DNA of 37,687 nucleotides from Endozoicomonas sp. (ex Botrylloides leachii) (GCA_028728195.1 JAQYUY010000117.1:1-37687), one strand, 5' to 3'. Positions 1 through 8,392 are shown, counted from the first letter of the stretch. Numbers and translations: made by a program. The notes: generated by a model not told the origin, from the letters alone.

Positions 1-45
1 GGCAACAAGATCCTCTAAATTCACGAGTTCTGACTGGCTGATCAT
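1..45 (-). CDS. N-terminal fragment of an unidentified minus-strand gene
   Basis: Reading the minus strand from an ATG at 45 gives fifteen codons, MISQSELVNLEDLVA, open to the window edge. An AGGA lies about 7 nt upstream of this ATG (plus-strand 53-56), a reasonable ribosome-binding site; a second in-frame ATG at 51 is possible but sits too close to it. Too little is visible to name a family. The gene would diverge from the one starting at 480. It could be chance coding; the well-spaced Shine-Dalgarno is the main support. Confidence 0.3.
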   Translation of the reverse strand, partial: MISQSELVNLEDLVA

Positions 46-479
46 ATGCATTCCTAAGCAAGTTTACTTTGAAAGTATTTTATCAAAAAAACAGCTTCCT
101 TTTAAGTTATGCAACAGCCCCGATTTGGGCTCACACAGCAAAAACCCTATGTATTTGGGTAGGTCACACTTAGCTGTTGTTGGCCGTATTATTTTTCTAT
201 GCACGACGACATCCGTTGTTTTTCTGTTGATCTAGCAATTTTTTTGGATGTCTGTCAATGCGTAAGTTCTATTATATTACAAATGTCTTTATTTTCTCTA
301 ATTGAGAACGCCCCCTAGCTTGTTATCGCTTATTTTAAGCTATATTGCTATTTGAGTTATTTTCTATCGGTTATGAGAATTTATAATTAATATATAGCCT
401 AATAAGTGAAATATAGCTCTGTCTTTATTAAGGAAAATAACAGATTTTATTTTCTATACAGTCATAGCGGTTAACTTTA
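46..479. other. Intergenic region between divergent genes
   Basis: AT-rich, with no convincing ORF on either strand. It must carry the promoters of the two divergent flanking genes. A perfect TATAAT occurs at 382-387 but no -35 lies at normal spacing, so I do not call a promoter. A weak AGCCC/GGGCT hairpin occurs near 115-132. Confidence 0.4.
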
Positions 480-1820
480 ATGAATATTCGGTACTTTAGT
501 TTGTTTTTTATTTTTATTATTGTGAGTTTTATTTCAGAGGCTTTTGCTGAGTTAAATATATGCCAGCGCTATAAACAAATAGTAGAAACAGAAAATCATG
601 CTTGTTTATCTGATTGTAAAGTTCTTCATGAACAAGTTCTCAAAATAGGGGGCATAGATGGTATAACAAATAAACAGCTTTTAGATGACGATCACGAATA
701 TAAATATATCGGATTTCAAATTAATGGATTTAATGGCATAACGCTAACAGAGAAACAGTTTGGCGCAAATCGGTTTCTTTTTTTTGAGGAATCAGATCTT
801 AAAAAAGATAGTTTTTTAGATAAAAGCTTGGAGCGTGTTAAGCAGTACGGTTTTTCTTTTTGGGGTGAGCAAGCATCATCACACTACCAACACAATGATC
901 TAGCAAAAAGTAAAAACAATCCGTTTAGTGATTGTGCAGATCTTATGGATAAACTCTCATCACAATTTTGTATGCCAACACAAAAAGAGGTTAGAAATAA
1001 CGCTATATTTGATGGTATAAATATTGGTTACTGTCATCATTTACGTGCATATTTTATGGATACCTGTTTTTTAGTTAGGCCTATGATAGGACCTGATGGT
1101 GAGGAACAGGCTAGCAGTCACATTGTTGATTATAAAAAAGATGATTTTAAGCCGCTGTTAAAGTTTGCATACTTATCTAAGGGTTTAAGTAAAGGGCGCT
1201 GTTTTGTATCCAAGATACGTGTAAACTTTCATTTTTCCTCTACTAGTAAGCGTCTGAGGTTTCATCAGGATCTCTTTAAAAAAAATAATTTATTAGTAGA
1301 CCACCTTCAAACTATGGTTTTACATAGTCAGTGCAGTAATAAGGCAACGATGAGCTTAGCTCTGACATCCTCTGAAAATAGGTATTATGCAGACAGTGAC
1401 TGGCCGGCTACTTCACCTCTTGCTTCATATAACTCAGCAGCTCGTGCTTTGATTGATTCTAAAAACCATGTTGTCGTAACACCCAGTAAAGAGCATACGA
1501 CTCCACTGGTAGTTTGCGATATTCTTGATAAACCGTTGAGCGGATATATGATCGATCAGAATACTGTGTACAATGGTATAGAGGAAGAAAAAGAACCACT
1601 GACTAAGGAAAGTAAAAAAACAGACACCATGATTATGGTTCACGGTGGAAGTCCATTGGAATTTGACAATACTGATAACTGTGAACAGTTTCTTGATCAG
1701 AAAAAAATATTTCAAATTCCTGCTGAAGATATCAATAGTATTCCTCGATCTATTCTGGTGGTCAGAAACTATCTATATCATAATGACCCTATTTTAAGGA
1801 AAGAGGCAGCACAAATGTAA
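480..1820 (+). CDS. Secreted cysteine-rich protein of unknown function
   Basis: 446 residues. The N-terminus is a classical Sec signal peptide: a short basic start, a long Phe/Ile-rich hydrophobic core and a likely cleavage after 'SEAFA' (about residue 23). The mature part contains 11 cysteines (for example C28, C42, C46, then scattered to the C-terminus), consistent with disulfides in the periplasm or outside the cell. There are no further membrane segments and no motif I recognise. The ATG at 480 has only a weak upstream ribosome site. Base composition is very AT-rich, and it stands next to transposase remnants, which suggests accessory DNA. It stands alone: the next intact gene begins 630 bp downstream. 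The ORF is convincing; the function is unknown. Confidence 0.75.
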   Translation: MNIRYFSLFFIFIIVSFISEAFAELNICQRYKQIVETENHACLSDCKVLHEQVLKIGGIDGITNKQLLDDDHEYKYIGFQINGFNGITLTEKQFGANRFLFFEESDLKKDSFLDKSLERVKQYGFSFWGEQASSHYQHNDLAKSKNNPFSDCADLMDKLSSQFCMPTQKEVRNNAIFDGINIGYCHHLRAYFMDTCFLVRPMIGPDGEEQASSHIVDYKKDDFKPLLKFAYLSKGLSKGRCFVSKIRVNFHFSSTSKRLRFHQDLFKKNNLLVDHLQTMVLHSQCSNKATMSLALTSSENRYYADSDWPATSPLASYNSAARALIDSKNHVVVTPSKEHTTPLVVCDILDKPLSGYMIDQNTVYNGIEEEKEPLTKESKKTDTMIMVHGGSPLEFDNTDNCEQFLDQKKIFQIPAEDINSIPRSILVVRNYLYHNDPILRKEAAQM

Positions 1821-1884
1821 GATACAGGACTCACCCTTCTATACCAAGCGTACCCCCCCCAAGGGGTTCTCGTACAGACATTAG

Positions 1885-2094
1885 CAATCATATACAAAGT
1901 ACTTGCCAAAAGAGCGACATGTTATAGGTAAGTACTTTACTCAGCGGATAGAGCGGCAGAACCTCAATTTTAGAACACGTTTGAAGCGGCTGCTTCGTCA
2001 GTCTATCTGCTTTTCAAGATCAGAAAAAGTTCATAACAAAGTAATCGGCGAGTTTATATACCGAGAGCACTATCAACTCTTCTGAGCCTTCACC
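1885..2094 (+). pseudogene. 3' end of an IS1-family transposase, with its right end
   Basis: After an in-frame TAG at 1882-1884 the frame reads to a stop at 2083-2085. It contains 'KYLPKERHVIGKYFTQRIER', then 'QNLNFRTRLKRL' and 'ICFSRSEKVHNKVIG', which match the C-terminal signature of IS1-family transposases (GK-x-TQ-IER-x-NLN-R, then SFSKS-x-HD-VIG). Everything N-terminal to this is missing. Just past the stop, 2072-2094 read on the minus strand starts GGTGAAGGCTC and ends GTTGAT, resembling an IS1 terminal inverted repeat (GGTGATGCTG...TTGAT). This is therefore the truncated right end of an IS1-type element. The opposite end was not found. Confidence 0.75.
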
Positions 2095-2136
2095 AATGAA
2101 ATCAACTTTTCTTTATTAGAAATACAATCAATCCTC

Positions 2137-2283
2137 TAGGATCCGCTGATGAATAGGGAAACTACCCGTCAGGCTGTATTTCAATGCATAGAAGGCTACT
2201 ACAATAGGAAACAGCAACATGGCGCTTTGGACTATGCCAGTCACAGAATAGTGAGAGGCGCAAAAAATTGCACACAGGCGTGA
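2137..2283 (+). pseudogene. C-terminal remnant of an IS3-family OrfB transposase
   Basis: From 2149 the frame reads 44 codons to a TGA at 2281, including 'RQAVFQCIEGYYNRKQQHGAL' in essence: an xAVFxxIExYYNRxRxHxALxY pattern, the hallmark end of IS3-family OrfB integrase-type transposases. An in-frame TAG at 2137 cuts it off from any upstream catalytic core, so it is non-functional. Immediately after the IS1-family end it forms a small graveyard of insertion sequences between the gene at 480 and the lipid cluster. No terminal repeats were found for it. Confidence 0.65.
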
Positions 2284-2388
2284 CCATTTTTAGTGCATCG
2301 GATCATCACATTATTAGAAATAGGCCTTTCATTAGCGAGTAAGGATGACGATAATTTTCAGATAATAAACCCTGAATCTTCAAATAAC

Positions 2389-2417
2389 TTGAGTATAGAA
2401 GATTCAATCTGTATAAC
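2389..2417 (+). promoter_or_regulatory. Candidate sigma-70 promoter of the lipid cluster
   Basis: TTGAGT at 2389-2394 and TATAAC at 2412-2417 are separated by 17 bp, a standard arrangement (4/6 and 5/6 matches to the consensus). The predicted start of transcription is near 2424, about 30 nt upstream of the chosen ATG at 2453. An alternative ECF-like reading (TAACTT at 2385 and TCTG at 2408, spacing 17) overlaps it; sequence alone does not separate the two. Confidence 0.4.
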
Positions 2418-2452
2418 CTTTGATAGATGGTAAAAAGAAAAAGGCAAAATTT

Positions 2453-3787
2453 ATGACAAAAGCACCACTAAAAATAGCGGTTATTGGTTCAGGTATTAGT
2501 GGTTTGTCGTGTGCTTGGCTTTTGTCAGAAAAGCATCATGTTACTTTGTTTGAAAAAGAACCTCGGTTTGGTGGCCATAGCCACACTGTGACCGTTCAAG
2601 GGAAAAAAGGTGATATCTCTGTGGATACAGGGTTTATTGTTTATAATGAGCCAGCTTATCCAAATTTAGTCCAACTGTTTAATTACTTGAAAGTGCCAAC
2701 ACAAGGTACGGACATGTCGTTTGGCGTTTCTTTGCATCAGGGTGCAGTAGAGTATTCGGGTACGTCAATTAACACGTTATTTGCTCAACGAAAAAATATA
2801 CTGTCTGTAAGTTTCTGGAAAATGCTTTGGGATATCAGTCGTTTTTACCGTTTAAGTTCGTCTTGGCTGCAATTACTTGGTTGCGATATCACCTTAGGTC
2901 AGCTACTGCATAATAATGGGTTTGGTCAGCGATTTATTTATGAACATATTATGCCTATGGGTGCTGCTATCTGGTCATCCCCAGTAGATAAAATGCTAGA
3001 CTACCCAGCATTGACGTTTCTGCGTTTTTGCCAAAATCATGGCCTACTACAGATAGCTAATAGACCTCAATGGCGAACAGTCGTAGGAGGAAGTAAAGAA
3101 TATGTTAAAAAAATCATCTTATCACTAGGGAATGCAGCGCTAAGCCATCGTAATATAGTTAGAATCAAACGCTCAGACAAGGTAGTTATAGTTTGTGATC
3201 TTCAAGGTGATGAATGGACATTTGATCAGATTGTGATGGCAACCCATGCTAACACGGCGCTATCATTGCTTGATAAGCCTAGTGATGATGAACAAAGTAT
3301 ACTGGGGGCTTTTCCCTATCAGCGTAATAAAGCCGTACTCCATAGCGATGAACGCGTAATGCCGTTTAACAGACGAGCCTGGTCTAGTTGGAATTACCAT
3401 GGAGGTCAGCATAATAGCAGCCCATCAGTGACTTATTGGATGAATCGACTTCAGGCTATTGATGACCTACCTCTTTTTGTGAGTTTGAACCCAGCGTTAG
3501 AGTTTGATGCGTCAAAAGTGCATGGCTGCTATCTGTATGATCACCCGATTTTCAACCAGAATACCCATAATGCTCAAACTGCTATTTGGTCAATACAGGG
3601 TGATCGGCGAACGTGGTATTGTGGTGCGCACCTTGGCTATGGATTTCATGAAGATGGTTTGCAGTCAGGACTTGCCGTTGCAGAACAGTTAGGACAGGTA
3701 AAGCGTCCTTGGCAGGTAAAAAATCAAAATTATCGATTAGCTCTATCTGCCCACCAGAAAAAGGCTCCCACTGAGTACGTGCAATGA
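2453..3787 (+). CDS. FAD-dependent amine-oxidase-type oxidoreductase (COG2907-like)
   Basis: 444 residues from ATG 2453. A TTG at 2420 would add 11 lysine-rich residues ahead of this ATG, which I consider non-coding because the ATG lies directly before the Rossmann fold. The start shows the dinucleotide-binding motif 'VIGSGISGLSCAWLL' (GxGxxG) with an acidic end of strand 2 ('LFEKE'), then 'FGGHSHTV' and 'VDTGFIVYNEPAYPNL', typical of the FAD oxidoreductases encoded with Cfa-like methyltransferases. The C-terminal part keeps 'WYCGAHLGYGFHEDGLQSGLAVAE', trimmed here to its core 'GAHLGYGFHEDG', the second FAD-contact region. Its stop overlaps the next start by 4 bp (ATGA). Homologues in similar clusters are implicated in oxidising membrane fatty acids before or after methylation; the exact reaction is not established here. 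Confidence 0.88.
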   Translation: MTKAPLKIAVIGSGISGLSCAWLLSEKHHVTLFEKEPRFGGHSHTVTVQGKKGDISVDTGFIVYNEPAYPNLVQLFNYLKVPTQGTDMSFGVSLHQGAVEYSGTSINTLFAQRKNILSVSFWKMLWDISRFYRLSSSWLQLLGCDITLGQLLHNNGFGQRFIYEHIMPMGAAIWSSPVDKMLDYPALTFLRFCQNHGLLQIANRPQWRTVVGGSKEYVKKIILSLGNAALSHRNIVRIKRSDKVVIVCDLQGDEWTFDQIVMATHANTALSLLDKPSDDEQSILGAFPYQRNKAVLHSDERVMPFNRRAWSSWNYHGGQHNSSPSVTYWMNRLQAIDDLPLFVSLNPALEFDASKVHGCYLYDHPIFNQNTHNAQTAIWSIQGDRRTWYCGAHLGYGFHEDGLQSGLAVAEQLGQVKRPWQVKNQNYRLALSAHQKKAPTEYVQ

Positions 3788-4569
3788 AAAATTCTTGCAT
3801 GTATTCAGTCAATGTTTATCATCATCGACTAAGGCCAAAAGCTCATCGTTTTGTTTATAAGGTTTCATCATGGTTAATTGATCTTGATGAGCTAGATGAG
3901 TTGGATCAATCGTTACGGTATTTTTCAAGAAATAAGCCCAACTGGTTATCATTTTATGATAAAGATTATGGCGATGGTTCAATAACTCCACTTAAGCAGC
4001 AAGTATGTCAACAGTTGCTGGCTCATAACATAGAACTGCCTGATAGAGTTTCTCTGCTCTGCTTTCCTCGCATGTTGGGTTATAGTTTTAACCCATTAAG
4101 TGTTTATTTTTGTTATAACCGAAATAATGTACTTCTTGCAGTGCTTTATGAAGTAAGTAATACATTTGATGAACGACATACATACATTATTCCTTGCTAT
4201 TATCGATTAGAAGATTTATACACAATAAGACAGAGAGCTAATAAAAAAATGCATGTGTCGCCTTTTATGGCGATGGATTATTGTTACGGTTTTCGAGTAA
4301 AACCGCCTAAAAAATCTTTATCTATAGCCATTAATATGAAGGATGCTGATGGAATTGTGTTTTTTGCTTCAATGACAGGTGAACGTCTTGAAATCAGCAA
4401 TAAGGGTGTTTTAAAGCAGTTTATTAAAATGCCATTGATGACATTTAAAGTCATGTTTGGCATTTTATGGGAGGCGGCACGCTTATACTTTAAAGGCTTA
4501 AAGGTTTATCGATATCAACCAAAAGCTGAGCGTGTTAGTTCTAGCCTTGGGGATAAAATGACCCGCTAA
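3784..4569 (+). CDS. DUF1365 family protein
   Basis: 261 residues; the ATG overlaps the preceding stop (ATGA), implying translational coupling. Family traits visible are 'HHRLRPKAHRFVYKVSSWLIDLDEL' (core: HxRxRPxxHxFxY) near the start, 'RVSLLCFPRMLGYSFNPLSVYFCY' (core: FPRMLGYSFNPLSVYFCY) mid-protein, and 'EVSNTFDERHTY'. This is the COG3496/DUF1365 family, normally encoded between the FAD oxidoreductase and a Cfa-type methyltransferase, exactly as here. Its biochemical role is unknown; context points to membrane fatty-acid modification. There is no signal peptide and no clear transmembrane segment. The cfa gene follows after 11 bp. Confidence 0.88.
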   Translation: MKNSCMYSVNVYHHRLRPKAHRFVYKVSSWLIDLDELDELDQSLRYFSRNKPNWLSFYDKDYGDGSITPLKQQVCQQLLAHNIELPDRVSLLCFPRMLGYSFNPLSVYFCYNRNNVLLAVLYEVSNTFDERHTYIIPCYYRLEDLYTIRQRANKKMHVSPFMAMDYCYGFRVKPPKKSLSIAINMKDADGIVFFASMTGERLEISNKGVLKQFIKMPLMTFKVMFGILWEAARLYFKGLKVYRYQPKAERVSSSLGDKMTR

Positions 4570-4580
4570 CAGGACTTGAA

Positions 4581-5813
4581 ATGGAAGTTTTTAATAACAA
4601 CAATGTAACAAGTTATCGTCGATTCTATAAGCCGACTGTTATGTATCGCTGGCTTTTTAAGCGATTTGATAGGTTACCTATCAGTGCCATTGAGGTTGCT
4701 GGGCCTGATGGGATAGCTAGAAAAATAGGCAAACCGGTAAACAATAACCCTATACCAAGAATAACAATCTATCGGCAGCGTGCAATTTTTAAGGTCTTGA
4801 AAGATGGCATGCTCGGCTGGGCTGAGGCTTATATAAACAATGACTGGGATACGCCTGATTTATTTGCTTTAACTAATTGGGCGATGGCAAATGAACAAGC
4901 ATTGGAGAGCGGCTTTCAGGGTACCTTTTTTAGCAAAATGTTGAACCGGCTATTTCACTTACTGAGACCAAATAGTCGATCAGGCAGTAAAAAGAATATT
5001 GCTGCTCATTATGATTTAGGTAATAGCTTTTACCAGCAGTGGCTTGATCGCAGCATGACTTATTCTAGTGCAATTTATGAAAAAGAAGATGATTCATTAG
5101 AGCAGGCTCAAAGTCATAAATACCAGCGTATTATTAAATTATTAAAGCTTCAAGAGCAACAAAGTGTGCTGGAAATTGGCTGTGGTTGGGGTGGTTTTGC
5201 AGAAGCTGCGCTTAAAAAAACGCCACTAGCCCACTATAAGGGAATTACTTTGTCCCTTGAGCAGTTAGCTTACGTTAAAAACAAGCTTAAAAAGGTAAAC
5301 CTCAACGGTACCGTTTGTCTGGAAGATTATCGTGATGTATCTGGGCAATATGACAGAATTGTTTCTATTGAGATGATTGAAGCGGTTGGGGAAGCTCGCT
5401 GGGGGACGTATTTTCAAACTATAGCTAACCGACTCCAATCCAGTGGTATGGCTGTTATTCAGGCAATTACAATAGAAGATGAGCGCTTTGAAGACTATCG
5501 TCAAGGTGTTGATTTTATCCAAAAACATATTTTTCCTGGCGGCATGCTCCCATCTGATAGCAAAATTCGATCGCATGTAAAGCATGCAGGGCTAAAAATA
5601 GAATATATGACATCGTTTGCTGATGATTATGCCCGTACTCTAGAAGCATGGTATAACCGGTTTAACGATCGCTGGGCTGAGATTAGCAAGCTTGGTTTTG
5701 ATAATCATTTCAGGCGTATGTGGAACTATTATTTTGCATACTGTCAGGCAGGATTTAAATCAGGCAGTATAGATGTTAGCTTATATGTGCTGACAAAAGA
5801 TAATCCACTTTGA
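4581..5813 (+). CDS. cfa: Cyclopropane-fatty-acyl-phospholipid synthase family methyltransferase
   Basis: 410 residues, close to the family norm. It is a SAM-dependent methyltransferase acting on unsaturated acyl chains of membrane phospholipids. Visible signatures are 'NIAAHYDLGNSFYQQWLD' and 'MTYSSAIY' before the core, the SAM-binding 'VLEIGCGWGGFAEAA', 'VSIEMIEAVG' and 'FIQKHIFPGGMLPS'. AGGA lies 8 nt upstream of the ATG. With the preceding oxidoreductase and DUF1365 genes it forms a three-gene block seen in many marine gammaproteobacteria, often under ECF sigma/ChrR control of singlet-oxygen or photooxidative stress; no sigma or anti-sigma gene is in this window. It may be a true cyclopropane synthase or a relative methylating other positions (UfaM-like), which sequence alone does not settle. 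Confidence 0.9.
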   Translation: MEVFNNNNVTSYRRFYKPTVMYRWLFKRFDRLPISAIEVAGPDGIARKIGKPVNNNPIPRITIYRQRAIFKVLKDGMLGWAEAYINNDWDTPDLFALTNWAMANEQALESGFQGTFFSKMLNRLFHLLRPNSRSGSKKNIAAHYDLGNSFYQQWLDRSMTYSSAIYEKEDDSLEQAQSHKYQRIIKLLKLQEQQSVLEIGCGWGGFAEAALKKTPLAHYKGITLSLEQLAYVKNKLKKVNLNGTVCLEDYRDVSGQYDRIVSIEMIEAVGEARWGTYFQTIANRLQSSGMAVIQAITIEDERFEDYRQGVDFIQKHIFPGGMLPSDSKIRSHVKHAGLKIEYMTSFADDYARTLEAWYNRFNDRWAEISKLGFDNHFRRMWNYYFAYCQAGFKSGSIDVSLYVLTKDNPL

Positions 5814-6377
5814 GAGCTATGCACAGTAAGGGGTTCATGGATGATATAAAATCAGTGTCTTATATTATATTTACGCATTGTCTGAATCTGACTTCAGGTG
5901 GAATAAGATTTTTTTGTGATGAAGACTTCGTTGACAAGCATATTCAGACTATTGATATATTGAATAGGATTTATCTGTTAACAAATAAAAGATGCTTTTA
6001 AAACTAGTTACATTAATGTTTCTAGCTGAGCTACGTAAAAGTGTAACTTTCACGTCAGTGCATAAAAAATTAGGATAAAGAACAAAAAAAAATGTATATT
6101 TATGATCAATTGATAGCTTGATTTGGCCTTTTTGGTTTTACAAATAATATATTTTTACTATTAATGCGTAACTTCTATTGAAGAATAAAACTTATAAGGA
6201 GATAGCAAGATATGTCATAGATATGGCTAGTGCTACGCGTAAAGGGAAGGTAATGCCTTTAATCCGCATCTGAAGTTGTTATGCTGTTTATTGTCAAGAG
6301 GTATTAATGCACAGTTTATTTGTGCTGAAAAATATTCATCTACTTAGAAAACTCACGCATAAGAAGGAGTACATTAT
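5814..6377. other. Gene-poor gap inside the lipid cluster
   Basis: 564 bp without a convincing intact gene, splitting the cluster into two blocks. In related clusters a DUF2878-type membrane protein can occupy this slot; I see no recognisable remnant of it. The gap does contain a decayed fragment related to the downstream DUF3833 gene (listed separately). An open frame beginning with TTG across the cfa stop (5810-6001, 63 codons) exists, but only its 3' part resembles anything. The rest is AT-rich with in-frame stops. Confidence 0.4.
5918..5969 (+). pseudogene. Decayed fragment duplicating part of the DUF3833 gene
   Basis: The frame reads DEDF-VDKHIQTIDILN. The intact gene at 6378 reads DEDF-IYDDGS-VDKRIWTIDILK over 6609-6677. 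Over the 35 bp after the gap I count 31 identities and 4 differences, all transitions, and the gap is an in-frame 18-bp deletion. This supports common ancestry, not chance. It is probably the residue of a tandem duplication or of an older copy of the lipoprotein gene. Confidence 0.6.
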
Positions 6378-6923
6378 ATGATATCAAAACGCTACCTATG
6401 GTTATTATTTTTCAGCGTACTAAGTCTTACAGGGTGCAGCAGCATGAAAGTGAATGATTTTAAAAATAATAAACCCGAGTTTAAAATAGAAGATTATTTT
6501 CAAGGAAAAACCCAAGGCTGGGGCATTTTTGAAGATCGTTTTGGTAATCTAAAGCGATCTTTTAAAGTGACTATGCATGGCTCAATTGTTAATAATCAAC
6601 TTATCCTTGATGAAGATTTTATCTACGATGACGGCTCTGTTGACAAGCGTATTTGGACTATCGATATATTGAAGAATAATGCTTACAAGGGAACGGCAGA
6701 TGATGTTATAGGTGTTGCCAAGGGCAAGCGGGCAGGTAATGCATTTAATTGGCAATATGAGATGAACCTCCCAGTAGATGGGCGTAAGTGGCGGGTGAAA
6801 TTTGATGATTGGCTTTTTTTACAAGACGATAATATCGTTATTAATAGAGCAACGATGAGTAAATGGGGAGTCAAGCTGGGTACGTTAACCTTTGTGTTCA
6901 GCAAGCAGGAACCCTATAAATGA
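6378..6923 (+). CDS. DUF3833 family lipoprotein
   Basis: 181 residues. The N-terminus is a lipoprotein signal: a basic start, a hydrophobic stretch and the lipobox 'LTGC' with the cysteine at about residue 20, so it should be lipid-anchored on the periplasmic face. The body shows the DUF3833 pattern: 'FKIEDYFQGKTQGWGIFEDRFG' (core: YFQGKTQGWGIFEDRFG), 'DEDFIYDDGSVDKRIW', 'GVAKGKRAGNAFNWQYEM' and 'FDDWLFLQDDNIVINRA'. A strong AAGGAG precedes the ATG at good spacing. It overlaps the next start by 4 bp. DUF3833 genes are repeatedly found next to Cfa/DUF1365 clusters; the molecular function is unknown. Confidence 0.88.
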   Translation: MISKRYLWLLFFSVLSLTGCSSMKVNDFKNNKPEFKIEDYFQGKTQGWGIFEDRFGNLKRSFKVTMHGSIVNNQLILDEDFIYDDGSVDKRIWTIDILKNNAYKGTADDVIGVAKGKRAGNAFNWQYEMNLPVDGRKWRVKFDDWLFLQDDNIVINRATMSKWGVKLGTLTFVFSKQEPYK

Positions 6924-7585
6924 TGCGCTACCTCACTGCATATTTGTGCTTGACGTTACTATCTAGTCAGGTACTTGCAAAAGACTGGGATCAGCTTTAC
7001 GGCACAGAAATAACCTTCGATGTATATAGAAATGACCACTATGTAGGTAGCTCTGTCACTAAATTTGAACGACAACAAAAAGGTTGGTTGATTAAGAGTG
7101 TGATGAATCTAAAGGTGCCTATTTTATTTCTGCTGTCGTATAAATATTTTTATCAATCTAATGAATATTGGCGTAATGACTTACTTCAGCAGTTAGATGT
7201 TGAGGAAGACAGAAATGGAGAAATAAAAAAAATTAACGTGCGTACAAATGAAGAGTCCTCTTTATTAAAAGGACAAACACCATTAGGTAAGGTAGAAATT
7301 AAGCTCCCTATTTTAACTAGCAATCATTATAACAGTGATGTGATTAATAGTGATCGGCTACTAAATACGTTAACCGGAGCTGAAAACCAGTACACCTTAG
7401 TTTTCAAGGGAAAGGAAAAGATAGCAACCAATAAAGGTGTTATCGAAGCTAACCGGTATCGTTATAACGGTGATTTGAAGGACACAGAGGTTTGGTACTC
7501 TCAATCCGGTCATTGGGTCAAATTATGGTTTAAAGGTGATGATGGCTCAAATATTGAACTGCGCTGTGTTTATTGCATCAAGTGA
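6920..7585 (+). CDS. Secreted DUF6134-like protein
   Basis: 221 residues from the first ATG of the overlap (ATGATG; a start three bases later at 6923 is equally possible). A Sec signal peptide ends near 'SSQVLA-KDW'. The mature protein is beta-rich with 'GTEITFDVYRNDHYVGSSVTKF' (core: FDVYRNDHYVGSSVTKF) and 'KGVIEANRYRYNGDLKDTEVWY'. These are typical of the DUF6134 family, whose members resemble lipid- or sugar-binding beta-sandwich periplasmic proteins. A Cys pair (CVYC) sits at the extreme C-terminus. The overlap with the upstream lipoprotein gene and the 18-bp gap to the downstream dehydrogenase argue for one transcript. The family call is from memory of the pattern; function is inferred only from context. 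Confidence 0.7.
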   Translation: MMRYLTAYLCLTLLSSQVLAKDWDQLYGTEITFDVYRNDHYVGSSVTKFERQQKGWLIKSVMNLKVPILFLLSYKYFYQSNEYWRNDLLQQLDVEEDRNGEIKKINVRTNEESSLLKGQTPLGKVEIKLPILTSNHYNSDVINSDRLLNTLTGAENQYTLVFKGKEKIATNKGVIEANRYRYNGDLKDTEVWYSQSGHWVKLWFKGDDGSNIELRCVYCIK

Positions 7586-7603
7586 TTAAGCAGGAGGGAT
7601 ACC

Positions 7604-8392
7604 ATGGGAGAACAATATAAGCTGTCAGATTGTAAGTTACCTTGGACAAACGTATGGGTTACGGGTGCGAGCCAAGGTATTGGACGATCACTTACTATGG
7701 CTTTGGCTGCTGCCGGCGTTAATGTAATAGCGAGTGCTCGTGGTATCGACAACTTGCAGCAGCTGGTTGCTGATAGTGCTGAGTTATCAGGTGATATTCA
7801 TATCGTGCCTTTAGATGTCACTGATTATTCAGCTGTACTCATGGCTGTTGAAGCTATAGAGGCTAGCTGGGGGAAGCTAGATTTAGCGGTGCTTAACGCA
7901 GGTACTTATCTACCAATGAAAGCTATTGACTTTGATTGCTACCTTATTCAGAAGCAGATGGAGTTGAATGTGATGGGAGTGTGTCATTGCATTGAACCTT
8001 TAATGCAATTATTTAAACAGCAAGGTCAAGGCCATATTGCTATTAACGCATCTTTAGCTGGATATAGAGGCTTGCCGAATTCTGGCGGGTATGGAGCAAG
8101 TAAAGCAGCTTTGATTAACTTGGCAGAATCCATGCGGGTAGAGATCGATCAGCGCATTATAAAAATACAGGTGATCAATCCCGGCTTTGTAAAAACACCT
8201 TTAACCGATAAAAATACATTTCCTATGCCCTTCCTTATGGACAGTGATAAAGCGGCACATGTTCTTATCAAAGGGCTACAGTCTTCTCGGTTTGAAATTC
8301 GTTTTCCTTTTGGTTTTGGTTTGATTATGGGGGTGCTAAAGCACTTACCTCTTTCGCTATATAACAAAATAATAGGCAGATTATCCGTTTAA
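7604..8392 (+). CDS. Short-chain dehydrogenase/reductase (SDR)
   Basis: 262 residues. It has the classical SDR layout: NAD(P)-binding 'VTGASQGIGRSL' (TGxxxGIG) near residue 19, 'LDVTD' for the adenine pocket, 'LAVLNAGTY' (NAG), the catalytic Ser in 'INASLAGYRG', YxxxK in 'YGASKAAL', then 'NPGFVKTPLT'. AGGAGG lies 8-9 nt before the ATG, the best ribosome site in the cluster. It closes the cluster and is probably co-transcribed with the two genes before it. SDRs are a common member of these fatty-acid modification clusters; the substrate is unknown. Confidence 0.88.
   Translation: MGEQYKLSDCKLPWTNVWVTGASQGIGRSLTMALAAAGVNVIASARGIDNLQQLVADSAELSGDIHIVPLDVTDYSAVLMAVEAIEASWGKLDLAVLNAGTYLPMKAIDFDCYLIQKQMELNVMGVCHCIEPLMQLFKQQGQGHIAINASLAGYRGLPNSGGYGASKAALINLAESMRVEIDQRIIKIQVINPGFVKTPLTDKNTFPMPFLMDSDKAAHVLIKGLQSSRFEIRFPFGFGLIMGVLKHLPLSLYNKIIGRLSV

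Noticed and set aside
5810-6001. 63-codon gene overlapping the cfa stop with a TTG start
   Set aside because: Only its 3' part has similarity, and that is to a decayed DUF3833 copy with a deletion; no ribosome site and no conserved body.
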